Shown: positions 1-8,250 of the stretch, in pieces
Layout of the letters: each line of letters opens with the position of its first letter
Position numbering within the stretch: position 1 is the first letter of the stretch
Assembly: GCA_902559305.1 (NCBI GenBank)
Contig: CACEHK010000010.1
Span: 1-33,640 of the forward strand
Length of the DNA stretch: 33,640 bases
Direction of reading: 5' to 3'
Origin: an uncultured Pelagibacteraceae bacterium
GTDB lineage: Bacteria; Pseudomonadota; Alphaproteobacteria; Pelagibacterales; Pelagibacteraceae
The notes under the pieces: generated by a model
Database searches by the model: none
Seen by the model: only the letters and a program-made list of their open reading frames with translations
What the model was told of the DNA's origin: nothing
Made by a program: the position numbers and the translations under genes

Positions 1-1101
1 AAAATTTATTGTTTAATTAACAATGGGAAAAGAGAAGAGGCACAGCTACTTTATGATTTAAATTCTGAGTCAGGTTTTCAAGACGATTTTTATGAAAATA
101 AATTTAATTTTTTAATGGGATATACTGACAAGACAAACGAAAAAATTTCAGACAAAAATATATTAAATTTTCACTTATCACATAGAACCAACCAAGAGTT
201 CGATTATAAGCCTGATGAAAATACTCCTAAATTTATTTGGAGATATTTGTCATCTTCAAATCTTTTAGAAAATGTAAATACTATAAACTTAGAGGATGGA
301 GATAAGATCCTTTTAATTGAGAAGGCAACTCATGAAAAAAACTATGAAGAAAAAGAATTATTTGAATTATATAAAAGATTTCAATTTAATATTAACCAAC
401 TATTAAACGTTAAAGATTCTTATAAATTACTTCAAAATTATGAAGGTAGGGCTTTACTTTATCAAAGACTAATATTAACGAAAGAAACAAAAGAGATTTT
501 AGATTTATCTTTTAGATTAAAGAATTCATTTATTGAGGACAAAATAGAGAATGCTTTTAGCAGTGAATTAAGAAAATTTTTAAATAATATTAATGAGGAA
601 GAAGTTCCATCAAATTTTTCGTCATTTTATTTTGATAATTTAAAAATAAAAGTTTTAGAAAAAAAAAATATAAAAATTAATAATAAAATTATTCACCAAT
701 CAAAAATATTGAAATACTTCGAGAACGAAAAGGAACTTAGCAAAACTGAAGATGAGCTTAATAAATTACTTAAATCAATAAAAAAAAATAAGGATTATAA
801 CGTTTCAATTAAAGATTTAATTTTATTGGAGTCCTTAATATCTGATGGACTAGAAATTTCGAAAAAATACAAAAATATGTTTGAATTTGGTCAATCAAAT
901 ATACCTACAGATATCCAGTTATTATTAAATAATAATGAGACTGGTATGGTGCTTCTTCGAATGGTTGAAATTATTGGCGAAGATAATCTAAAAAATTTAG
1001 ACCCAGACACATTATATTTTATGATAACTATATTAAACCAGATGAATTTAGATTCTATTAGAAATAAGATATTATTGGAAGTTCTTCCTTTAAAAATATA
1101 A
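1..1101 (+). CDS. Unrecognised helical protein, C-terminal part (5' end outside window)
   Basis: The reading frame is open from base 1, so the ATG at 115 is internal and the gene begins upstream of the window; 366 codons are visible. The protein is hydrophilic and rich in Lys, Asn, Glu and Leu. I see no signal peptide or membrane segment in this part. The first visible residues (NNGKREEAQLLYDL) read like a TPR-type or other helix-pair repeat, and the rest looks like an alpha-solenoid with a coiled-coil-like stretch near residues 230-260 of the visible part. I recognise no catalytic motif. It precedes def by 25 bases on the same strand, so it probably shares a transcript with def-fmt-truA. The function is unknown; only the existence of the coding region is secure. 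Confidence 0.8.
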   Translation, partial: KIYCLINNGKREEAQLLYDLNSESGFQDDFYENKFNFLMGYTDKTNEKISDKNILNFHLSHRTNQEFDYKPDENTPKFIWRYLSSSNLLENVNTINLEDGDKILLIEKATHEKNYEEKELFELYKRFQFNINQLLNVKDSYKLLQNYEGRALLYQRLILTKETKEILDLSFRLKNSFIEDKIENAFSSELRKFLNNINEEEVPSNFSSFYFDNLKIKVLEKKNIKINNKIIHQSKILKYFENEKELSKTEDELNKLLKSIKKNKDYNVSIKDLILLESLISDGLEISKKYKNMFEFGQSNIPTDIQLLLNNNETGMVLLRMVEIIGEDNLKNLDPDTLYFMITILNQMNLDSIRNKILLEVLPLKI

Positions 1102-1126
1102 AAATTATATTAAAATTAAATTATTT

Positions 1127-1651
1127 ATGACAATAAAAACTATACTAACAGAACCTAATAAAATACTACGTCAAGTTTCAATACCTGTTACAAAAGTAGG
1201 CAAAGAGGAAAAGATTTTAATGAATGATATGCTTGAGACAATGTATGATGCAAACGGTATCGGCTTAGCAGCAATCCAAATTGGGGTTCCTAAGAGAATT
1301 ATAGTTATGGATATTTCAAATAAAGATAAAGAAAAAAAACCAATGTATTTTGTTAATCCAATAATTAAAAATAAGAATTCTGATCATGCTACTTATGAAG
1401 AAGGATGCTTATCGGTTCCAAATCAGTTTGCAGAGATTAATAGACCAAGCACATGTGAAGTTGAGTACCTAGATTATAATGGAGATAAAAAAGTATTAAA
1501 AGCTTCTGGCTTATTGGCTACATGCATCCAGCATGAGATGGACCATCTAGAAGGAATATTATTTATTGATTATCTTTCAAAATTGAAAAAAATGATGATT
1601 GTTAAAAAACTATCTAAACAAAAAAATAAAGTAGACAGAATTGTTGTTTAG
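1127..1651 (+). CDS. def: Peptide deformylase
   Basis: This enzyme removes the formyl group from the N-terminal methionine of nascent proteins, acting at the ribosome exit in the cytoplasm. All three family motifs are present: GIGLAAIQIG (residues 44-53), EEGCLSVP (91-98, metal-binding Cys94) and QHEMDHLEG (135-143, His136 and His140 as metal ligands, Glu137 catalytic). The length of 174 aa is normal for a type 1 bacterial deformylase. It lies 3 bases before fmt, whose product adds the formyl group that this enzyme removes. The def-fmt-truA order is common in alphaproteobacteria. Identification is secure. Confidence 0.97.
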   Translation: MTIKTILTEPNKILRQVSIPVTKVGKEEKILMNDMLETMYDANGIGLAAIQIGVPKRIIVMDISNKDKEKKPMYFVNPIIKNKNSDHATYEEGCLSVPNQFAEINRPSTCEVEYLDYNGDKKVLKASGLLATCIQHEMDHLEGILFIDYLSKLKKMMIVKKLSKQKNKVDRIVV

Positions 1652-1654
1652 TTA

Positions 1655-2578
1655 ATGAGTCAAAAGATAGTTTTTATGGGAACATCAAATTTCGCTGTTC
1701 CTATTTTAAAATCACTTTATCAAAATGGATATCCGATATCTGTTGTTTATACACAACCACCTAATAAATCTAATAGAGGCCAAAAATTAAATAAGTCACC
1801 AATAAATTTATTTTCTGAGAATATAAGTTTAGATATAAGAACTCCTAAATCTTTAAAAAATAACAAAGAAGAAGAGTTATATCTCACCAAATTAAATCCA
1901 GATATAATATTAGTAGTTTCCTATGGTCAGATTATTCCTAAAAATCTTTTAACTATTCCTAAATATGGATTTTTAAATATTCATGCTTCTTTGCTTCCAA
2001 AATGGAGAGGAGCCGCTCCTATACAAAGATCAATAATGAATCGGGACGAAGAAACAGGAATTAGTATAATGAAAATAAATGAAAAATTAGATGAGGGTCC
2101 AATTTGTAATAAATATTCATTTAAAATTTCAGAAAAAATGAACTCAGAAGAACTATCTGAAAAATTATCATTAATTGCATCAGAAAAAATTCTTGATATT
2201 TTAGATAATATCTATGATGGAAATATAGAATTTAAAGATCAAGACCATTCAAAAGCAACATATGCAAAGAAAATTCAAAAAATAGAAGGTAAAATTGATT
2301 GGAATGAAAAAGCAGATAAGATAATTGGAAAAATAAATGGACTTTATCCATATCCAGGTGCTTTTTTCTCATTTAATGGTGAGAGATATAAAATATTAAA
2401 AGCAGAGAGGTCCAGTACAACAGGAAAGCCCGGAGATATAGTAAGTGAAAATTTTGAAGTATGCTGTGGAGAAGGATCAATAAAAGTATTAATTATTCAG
2501 AGAGAAGGTAAAAGAGTTCAACAAATAAATGAATTTTTACTTGGTACTCAAATAAAAAAAGGCTTCAATATTGCTTAA
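1655..2578 (+). CDS. fmt: Methionyl-tRNA formyltransferase
   Basis: The enzyme transfers a formyl group from 10-formyl-tetrahydrofolate to Met-tRNAi for initiation. The N-terminal hydrolase-like domain carries the catalytic triad: Asn108 and His110 in NIHASLLPKWRGAAPIQ and Asp146 in the KLDEGPI segment, matching E. coli N106/H108/D144 with a shift of two. A C-terminal OB-like domain follows after about residue 205. At 307 aa the length is normal. Its TAA stop shares one base with the truA start (TAATG), which suggests translational coupling. Identification is secure. Confidence 0.97.
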   Translation: MSQKIVFMGTSNFAVPILKSLYQNGYPISVVYTQPPNKSNRGQKLNKSPINLFSENISLDIRTPKSLKNNKEEELYLTKLNPDIILVVSYGQIIPKNLLTIPKYGFLNIHASLLPKWRGAAPIQRSIMNRDEETGISIMKINEKLDEGPICNKYSFKISEKMNSEELSEKLSLIASEKILDILDNIYDGNIEFKDQDHSKATYAKKIQKIEGKIDWNEKADKIIGKINGLYPYPGAFFSFNGERYKILKAERSSTTGKPGDIVSENFEVCCGEGSIKVLIIQREGKRVQQINEFLLGTQIKKGFNIA

Positions 2579-3318
2579 TGTATAGATATCAAATTTTGAT
2601 TGAATATGTTGGAACCCCTTTTGTAGGTTGGCAAATACAAAAAAAAGGAAAATCTGTTCAAAAAATAATTCAATCAACTTTATCAAAATTATTTAAGAAA
2701 AAAATTGTTTTATATTCTGCAGGGCGCACTGATCGTGAAGTTCATGCCAGCGAACAATCAGCTCATTTTGATGTTGAAAATAAAATTCAAAATATAGATA
2801 AAATGCTTAAATCTCTAAATTTTTTTTTAAATAAAAAAAAAATTTCTATAATAAATATTATTAAAAGAAATAAAAATTTTCATGCAAGGTATTCTGCAAA
2901 AGAAAGAGTATATAAATATTTAATTATTAATCGTTTAGCTACTCCTGTTTTAGATAATGAAAGGGCATGGCATATAAGAAAGAAACTAGATATTAAACTA
3001 CTAAAAGAAGGTGCTAAAAAATTAGTAGGTACACATGACTTTAGCACAATGAGAGCAACAAATTGTTATGCTAAAAGTCCTATAAAAAAAATTAATAAAA
3101 TAACTATAAAAAATGTAAATAGAAAAATTGAAATTGAATTTAGATCAAAATCTTTTTTAAGAAACCAAGTTAGGTCAATGGTTGGTTGTTTAAAATATTT
3201 AGCAGAAAAGAAATGGAATATTAAAAAATTTGAAAATGTTTTTAAATCAAAAAAAAGAAAAAATTGTGCACCCCCTGCACCAGCTCATGGACTATATTTG
3301 ACTAAAGTTATTTATTAG
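2578..3318 (+). CDS. truA: tRNA pseudouridine(38-40) synthase
   Basis: The enzyme isomerises uridines 38-40 of the tRNA anticodon arm. The catalytic aspartate is Asp52 in the motif SAGRTDREVHA (residues 47-57), and the C-terminal FLRNQVRSMVG segment is the usual second signature. At 246 aa the length is typical. It is the last gene of the def-fmt-truA group, and its 3' end overlaps the convergent SET-domain gene by 11 bases (3308-3318), so no spacer is left for a separate terminator. The protein is very lysine-rich, as expected for this AT-rich genome. Confidence 0.96.
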   Translation: MYRYQILIEYVGTPFVGWQIQKKGKSVQKIIQSTLSKLFKKKIVLYSAGRTDREVHASEQSAHFDVENKIQNIDKMLKSLNFFLNKKKISIINIIKRNKNFHARYSAKERVYKYLIINRLATPVLDNERAWHIRKKLDIKLLKEGAKKLVGTHDFSTMRATNCYAKSPIKKINKITIKNVNRKIEIEFRSKSFLRNQVRSMVGCLKYLAEKKWNIKKFENVFKSKKRKNCAPPAPAHGLYLTKVIY

Positions 3319-3784
3319 TTCTATTTGATATTTTAAATCTTTTATTAATTCTCCAGCGACTTTCAGTTCTAACTATGTAGCCACAGCAATTAATAGATTT
3401 ACAATCGCAAGGAAATTGTTTGTAATCAGAGTCATAACTAAAACCATAGTCACAAGTTATTTCCTCGCCTTTTTTAATTTCTCTATTTGAAACAATCCAA
3501 ATTTTTAAACCTGTTCCTTCATAATCCGCATTGTTTGTACAAGAATGATTGACTAAGCGCGCCGGGTTCCAGGGAACTAGCCCGTCCAAATCATATCTTT
3601 TATTTAAATTAAACAAATAAATTGGTTTTGAATTATCAAATTTATCAGAATCTTCAGTTTGTTTCTTTGTAATAATGTTTCCTACATATTCTATAATTTT
3701 AGTTCCTGCCTTAATATTCTTAGTAGCGTAAAGACCTCGTCCATTTCTATCAATATTTGATTTTTTAATTTTATAAAGCTTCAT
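3308..3784 (-). CDS. SET-domain protein lysine methyltransferase-like
   Basis: SET domains transfer methyl groups from S-adenosylmethionine to protein lysines. The full signature is visible: GRGLYATKNIKAG near the N terminus, RLVNHSC (76-82), EEITCDYG (107-114), and a post-SET cysteine cluster CDC...CCGYI (126-137). I start at ATG 3784 (158 aa). An upstream TTG at 3802 would add six residues that do not belong to the fold, and I see no clear Shine-Dalgarno site for either. It is the last gene of the long rpmH-to-SET run, 31 bases after the HDAC-family gene. The substrate is unknown; ribosomal proteins or a DNA-binding protein are guesses. The fold is sure, the role is not. Confidence 0.85.
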   Translation of the reverse strand: MKLYKIKKSNIDRNGRGLYATKNIKAGTKIIEYVGNIITKKQTEDSDKFDNSKPIYLFNLNKRYDLDGLVPWNPARLVNHSCTNNADYEGTGLKIWIVSNREIKKGEEITCDYGFSYDSDYKQFPCDCKSINCCGYIVRTESRWRINKRFKISNRTNK

Positions 3785-3815
3785 GTGGATGTCTTTAATC
3801 AAAGATTTATTGTTT

Positions 3816-4739
3816 TCAATTAAATTCTAATAGTGCGTTAACATGCTCATTCGCACTTTCAGCCAAGGCATTAAGATCATAGCCACCTTCTAAAATAGAA
3901 ACAACTTTTCCATTACAAAATTTCTTTGTTGTTTCCAAAGCTCTTCTGGTTATCTCATAATAGTCCTTAGACTCTAAATTTAGCTGACATAATGGATCGA
4001 GACGATGAGCATCAAATCCAGCTGACATTAATATAAATTCAGGTCTAAATTGTTTTAATCTTTTAAGCATATGTTCATAAGCATCAAAATATTCTCTAGA
4101 GTTTGTACCCGCAGGCAATGGAATATTTAGAGCATTATTATGATCACCCTTTTCATCTTCTGTTCCACCTCCCGGATAGTATGGATATTGGTGTAAGCTA
4201 GAAAAGAAAACATTGTTGTTAGACTTAAGAATATCATAAGTTCCGTTTCCGAAGTGACAGTCCCAGTCCAAAACTGCAATTCTTTTATATTTATATTTAG
4301 AAATTAAATAATTTGCTGCAACACCAATATTATTTATTACACAAAAACCCATTGCTTTACTTTTCTCAGCGTGATGTCCCGGAGGTCTTGTAACACAATG
4401 AGCGGCTCCAAATTCTTTATTTTCAACTCCATCAATTGCAGCGATTATAGAACCAACTGCATCAAAAGTTGCATCTTTACTCCCTGGCGAAACAACTGTA
4501 TCACCATCTAAAAATACCAAACCTTGTTTTGGAAAAGCTTTTTCAACTGTATCAACATAACTAGAAGAATGTGTTTGTTTAATAATATCTTTATCAAAAC
4601 TAGCTGGATTTTTCCAAATTAATTTTTTATTTTTTTTTAATTTTTCAAGTATCGAGGTAACCCTTGATATACTTTCAGGATGTCCAGAACCAGTATTATG
4701 ATTTAAAGATGATTTCGATGTAATTATTGCTGTTTTCAT
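3816..4739 (-). CDS. Histone deacetylase-family amidohydrolase (AcuC/acetylpolyamine amidohydrolase-like)
   Basis: This is a zinc hydrolase of the arginase-like fold that removes acetyl groups from amines. The motifs match the class II HDAC-like bacterial group: RPPGHHAEK (118-126, catalytic His pair 122/123), LDWDCHFGNG (157-166, zinc ligands Asp160 and His162), SAGFDAHRLDPL (239-250, zinc ligand Asp243) and EGGYDL near 281-286 (transition-state Tyr). At 307 aa it is a single complete domain. It shares one base with dapE upstream (TAATG), so the two are probably co-translated. The substrate could be acetylated polyamines, a protein lysine or a small lysine-like metabolite; the dap context makes the last worth considering, but that is inference. 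Confidence 0.9.
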   Translation of the reverse strand: MKTAIITSKSSLNHNTGSGHPESISRVTSILEKLKKNKKLIWKNPASFDKDIIKQTHSSSYVDTVEKAFPKQGLVFLDGDTVVSPGSKDATFDAVGSIIAAIDGVENKEFGAAHCVTRPPGHHAEKSKAMGFCVINNIGVAANYLISKYKYKRIAVLDWDCHFGNGTYDILKSNNNVFFSSLHQYPYYPGGGTEDEKGDHNNALNIPLPAGTNSREYFDAYEHMLKRLKQFRPEFILMSAGFDAHRLDPLCQLNLESKDYYEITRRALETTKKFCNGKVVSILEGGYDLNALAESANEHVNALLEFN

Positions 4740-5878
4740 TAAAAATAATTTTCTAAAATATTATAATATATTTTAGTCAATTTTTTCAAATCTGAAATTG
4801 GTGATTTCTCATCCACCATGTGGATAGTGGTATTTCTTAATCCTAACTCTAATCTTGGGATTGAACCTAAAAATCTACTATCACTTGTGCCACCTCTACA
4901 ATTTAATTTTGCAGAATTACCTGTAACTTTTTTAACAATTTTTTTAACCATATAAATTTCTTTGTTAGGTTTTGTATAAAAAGCTTCACCACTCACTCTA
5001 TATTCTATTTTAGTTTTACATCTTTCTTTTTTTGCAACTGCATTTATTATTTTACTCAGTTTTTTCTTTAGAGAAGCTGATTTATGTTTAGAGTTAAATC
5101 TAACATTAAATTTTGCACTAGACGATTGAGGTACTACATTTTCAGATAAATTGTCTACATTCATTTTTGTAAACTCTAAGTTAGATGGAGGCATGAATTT
5201 TGTACCATTATCTAAAGATGAACTTTTTAATTTTGCTATTATTTTAGCTAAGGCTGTACATGGATTGATATAAGACCCAGCGAATGCCGAGTGACCACTT
5301 TTTCCATATATAGTTATAATTCCATTCATAGAACCACGTCTTCCAACTCTTATTTCATCCCCAACTGATTTATTTGAAGATGGCTCTCCTACTATAGAAA
5401 AATCTATTTTTTCACCTTTTTTTTTAAGGTGTTTCATAACAGCTGGACAACCATAACCTGTTGTTTCTTCATCTGCTGTAATAATAATTGAGATAGATCC
5501 TTTGAATTTTTTATTTTTAATAAAGTTACTAACTGCACTTATAAAGCATGCTATCCCACCTTTCATGTCTTGAGATCCTCTACCGTTTAAATACCCTTTT
5601 CTTACAACACCTCTAAAAGGTGCAATTTTCCAATCATTTAGATTAGCAACTACATCGGTATGTCCTAAAAAGTTTATGTGAGGTTTTGATTTACCAAATC
5701 TTGCATATAAATTTAAAGCAGGTTTTAGCCCCGTTCCTTTTGACTTAATAATCATACATTTAAAACCAATCGAAGATAGTTTTTTAGATAAAAATTTCAT
5801 TATACCTTTGTCCTCAGTTTTAACTGTCGGAAATCTTATTAGCTCTTGAGCTAATTTTATCTCATTAAAAATTTTCAT
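4739..5878 (-). CDS. dapE: Succinyl-diaminopimelate desuccinylase
   Basis: This M20-family zinc peptidase-like enzyme converts N-succinyl-LL-diaminopimelate to LL-DAP and succinate in the lysine and peptidoglycan pathway. Metal-site motifs are GHTDVV (72-77, His73 and Asp75), the bridging aspartate Asp104 in GRGSQDMKGG, and the Glu-Glu pair in TADEETTGYG near 140. The C-terminal segment GGTSDSRF is typical of DapE. At 379 aa it is full length. It follows dapD by 2 bases in the alphaproteobacterial dapD-dapE order. Identification is secure. Confidence 0.96.
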   Translation of the reverse strand: MKIFNEIKLAQELIRFPTVKTEDKGIMKFLSKKLSSIGFKCMIIKSKGTGLKPALNLYARFGKSKPHINFLGHTDVVANLNDWKIAPFRGVVRKGYLNGRGSQDMKGGIACFISAVSNFIKNKKFKGSISIIITADEETTGYGCPAVMKHLKKKGEKIDFSIVGEPSSNKSVGDEIRVGRRGSMNGIITIYGKSGHSAFAGSYINPCTALAKIIAKLKSSSLDNGTKFMPPSNLEFTKMNVDNLSENVVPQSSSAKFNVRFNSKHKSASLKKKLSKIINAVAKKERCKTKIEYRVSGEAFYTKPNKEIYMVKKIVKKVTGNSAKLNCRGGTSDSRFLGSIPRLELGLRNTTIHMVDEKSPISDLKKLTKIYYNILENYF

Positions 5879-5880
5879 TA

Positions 5881-6711
5881 TTAATCTCTTAATAGGTCAT
5901 TAATAGATGTTTTAGACCTTGTTTTTTCATCAACCTGTTTAATAATAACCGCACAATATAGAGAGGGTGCTGAAGGATTATTTTTGTCAGGCAAAGACCC
6001 AGGTACCACGACTGAATACGGAGGTATTTTTCCATACACAATCTCCCCTGTTTTTCTATTTACAATTTTTGTAGATTGGCCAATATACATTCCCATACTT
6101 ATTACAGATCCTTCTCCTACAATCACACCTTCTACAACTTCTGACATTGCACCTAAAAAAACATTATCTTCAATAATCGTAGGTAACGCTTGTGCTGGCT
6201 CTAATACTCCCCCAACTCCACTTGCAGCAGATATATGACAATTTTTTCCAATTTGACTACAGCTACCTGCTCTAGCAAAAGTGTCAATCATTGTACCTTC
6301 ATCTATGTATGCACCAATATTAACATAACATGGCATTAGGACCGCATTTTTACCAACAAAAGATCCTTTTCTTACAGGTGAGTTTGGAACCATCCTAAAA
6401 CCTGCTTTTTCATGATCTTCTTTTGTCCATCCAGCTGTTTTACCTTTAAGTAAGTGAGCTTTGTCATACCAGCTACTATAAGGGCCATTTAAATTTTCCA
6501 TTGGATAAATTCTAAAACTTAACATGATTGCTTTTTTAAGATGTTGATGGGTTACCCATTCTCCATTAATCTTTTCAGCAACTCTAACCTTTCCACTGTC
6601 TAAATCTGCAATAATTTGATTTATAGTATCTTTAATCTTTTTATCAGAATCAGGGTTTATTTGATCTTTATTTTCCCAAGCATCATTTATAATTTTTTCT
6701 ATTTCACTCAT
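5881..6711 (-). CDS. dapD: 2,3,4,5-tetrahydropyridine-2,6-dicarboxylate N-succinyltransferase
   Basis: The enzyme succinylates tetrahydrodipicolinate using succinyl-CoA in the DAP/lysine pathway. The protein is 276 aa with the family N-terminal helical domain ([11 protein letters not shown] around 52-62) and a central left-handed beta-helix of hexapeptide repeats, including [18 protein letters not shown] and the GVGGVLEP loop. The C terminus carries the DapD signature VVVPGSLP. It lies directly before dapE and 4 bases after the HAD phosphatase gene. Identification is secure from length, repeats and context. Confidence 0.97.
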   Translation of the reverse strand: MSEIEKIINDAWENKDQINPDSDKKIKDTINQIIADLDSGKVRVAEKINGEWVTHQHLKKAIMLSFRIYPMENLNGPYSSWYDKAHLLKGKTAGWTKEDHEKAGFRMVPNSPVRKGSFVGKNAVLMPCYVNIGAYIDEGTMIDTFARAGSCSQIGKNCHISAASGVGGVLEPAQALPTIIEDNVFLGAMSEVVEGVIVGEGSVISMGMYIGQSTKIVNRKTGEIVYGKIPPYSVVVPGSLPDKNNPSAPSLYCAVIIKQVDEKTRSKTSINDLLRD

Positions 6712-6715
6712 AATA

Positions 6716-7405
6716 TTATTCCTCTTTTAATAACCTTATTTTTTTTAAAAATAAAGCAAGATTATCAATTTTATAATCAATCACATCTTTATATTTTTCT
6801 AAGTCATTAATTGGTTGATCATTAATAAACCAAACTTTTGTCATGTCTTTTGCTGTATCTGATGAGAGGTTTTTAGCAATATCTTCTATATAAACAGTTT
6901 CTTCACTAGTAGGGATTTTAAACATGTCGCACATCAATTTAAGTGATTCAGGGTTAGGTTTTGGTTTAAATTGAAAATCAACAATATCCATGATTTTTCC
7001 TTCAAATAAATCTTCAACACCTATTTTTTTCATGCAATTAATTGCATGTTCTTTGCTGCCATTAGTTGCGCAATATATTTTTAAATCTAATTTTAATAGT
7101 TCTTCTCTTAATTCTATATCTTTTTCAAGACAATCATAATTAATATTGTGTACGTACTTAAGGAACTCTTTAGCATTTATCAAATCTGGGTAATTTTTCA
7201 TTAATCCATTTAAAGAAGTATCGTATTTATAAAAATAATTTGCTTGAATTTCTTTTGCCTTAATTTTATCTATACCAAGTTTAATCGAGATAAATTCTGT
7301 CATTCTGATAGATACTTGACCAAATAAAGTTTTTAAATATTTTGGATGATATACACATCCATCCATATCCAAAATTAAATATTTTACTTTTTTTAAATCC
7401 TTCAT
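6716..7405 (-). CDS. HAD-superfamily pyrimidine 5'-nucleotidase-like phosphatase
   Basis: This is a haloacid dehalogenase-type hydrolase of 229 aa. Motif I is LDMDGCVY with the nucleophile and acid/base aspartates, motif II is the Thr-Asn in CATNGS, motif III is the Lys in FKPKPNPES, and motif IV is the acidic pair in YIEDIAKNL. The cap is helical, as in the SDT1/pyrimidine 5'-nucleotidase group. A gene of this group is commonly found between argB and dapD in alphaproteobacteria, and it is here too. Its start overlaps argB by 4 bases (ATGA). The actual substrate cannot be read from the sequence. Confidence 0.85.
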   Translation of the reverse strand: MKDLKKVKYLILDMDGCVYHPKYLKTLFGQVSIRMTEFISIKLGIDKIKAKEIQANYFYKYDTSLNGLMKNYPDLINAKEFLKYVHNINYDCLEKDIELREELLKLDLKIYCATNGSKEHAINCMKKIGVEDLFEGKIMDIVDFQFKPKPNPESLKLMCDMFKIPTSEETVYIEDIAKNLSSDTAKDMTKVWFINDQPINDLEKYKDVIDYKIDNLALFLKKIRLLKEE

Positions 7406-8250
7406 TTTCTAATTAAAGTTCCAGCACCTTTATCAGAAAATAATTCAAATAATATTGAATGAGGTTTTCTTCCATCAACTATAACTACACCTGTCACTCC
7501 ATTATTTACAGCATCAAGGCAGGTATTGATTTTTGGAATCATCCCACCAGAAATATCACCTTCTTTAAGCATTTTTTCTGCAACTAAAGAATTAATCTCT
7601 GGGATTAGTTTTTTATTTTTATCAAGAACACCCTCCACATCGGTCATCAACAATAATCTTCTTGAGTTTAGTTCTTTTGCAACTGAACCTGCAGCAATAT
7701 CAGCATTTATATTATAGGTTTTTTTATCATCACTGGTACCCATAGGCACTACTATTGGAATTTTTTTTTCTTTTATTATTTTTAAAATACCTTTCAAATC
7801 AATTTCTTTTGGCGAACCAACAAAACCAAGTTCTTTTTTTTCTGGTTTAATTTTAATTATATTTTTATTGTGAGGTGCTACAGCTTCTGCGTTTGTTTGA
7901 AGATTTTTTAAATTATTTATAATTTCAGAATTTAATTCTAAAAGTGCTTCTTCAACAACTTTAATAGTTATTTCATCAGTAACTCTCAAACCATCAATAA
8001 ACTTTGATTCTATATTTAATCCATCAAGTTTTTTTTTTATATTTTTTCCACCACCGTGAACAACTATTACTGACAATCCTAACTTATATATTACTGAAAT
8101 GTCTTCAATGAATTGTCTAAATAAATTCTCATTGAGCAATACTGATCCACCACATTTAATTACAATTATTTCTTCTAAATACTTTTCTATATATTTTTTA
8201 ACTTCATCGATGGATGGACCATTAGTAGGTAAAATTTTTTCTAAATCCAT
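7402..8250 (-). CDS. argB: Acetylglutamate kinase
   Basis: This amino-acid-kinase-fold enzyme phosphorylates N-acetylglutamate, the second step of arginine synthesis. Visible motifs are IKCGGSVL near residue 31 (phosphate-binding Lys), VVHGGGKNI (64-72, substrate loop), a central NINAD segment for the acetylglutamate site, and GGMIPKI near 234-241 (second catalytic Lys). At 282 aa it is normal. It abuts yidC with no spacer. In many alphaproteobacteria engB sits between yidC and argB; it is absent here. Confidence 0.96.
   Translation of the reverse strand: MDLEKILPTNGPSIDEVKKYIEKYLEEIIVIKCGGSVLLNENLFRQFIEDISVIYKLGLSVIVVHGGGKNIKKKLDGLNIESKFIDGLRVTDEITIKVVEEALLELNSEIINNLKNLQTNAEAVAPHNKNIIKIKPEKKELGFVGSPKEIDLKGILKIIKEKKIPIVVPMGTSDDKKTYNINADIAAGSVAKELNSRRLLLMTDVEGVLDKNKKLIPEINSLVAEKMLKEGDISGGMIPKINTCLDAVNNGVTGVVIVDGRKPHSILFELFSDKGAGTLIRK

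Noticed and set aside
3785-3802. TTG-started N-terminal extension of the SET-domain protein
   Set aside because: ATG 3784 fits the family start, and the extra residues have no counterpart in the fold.
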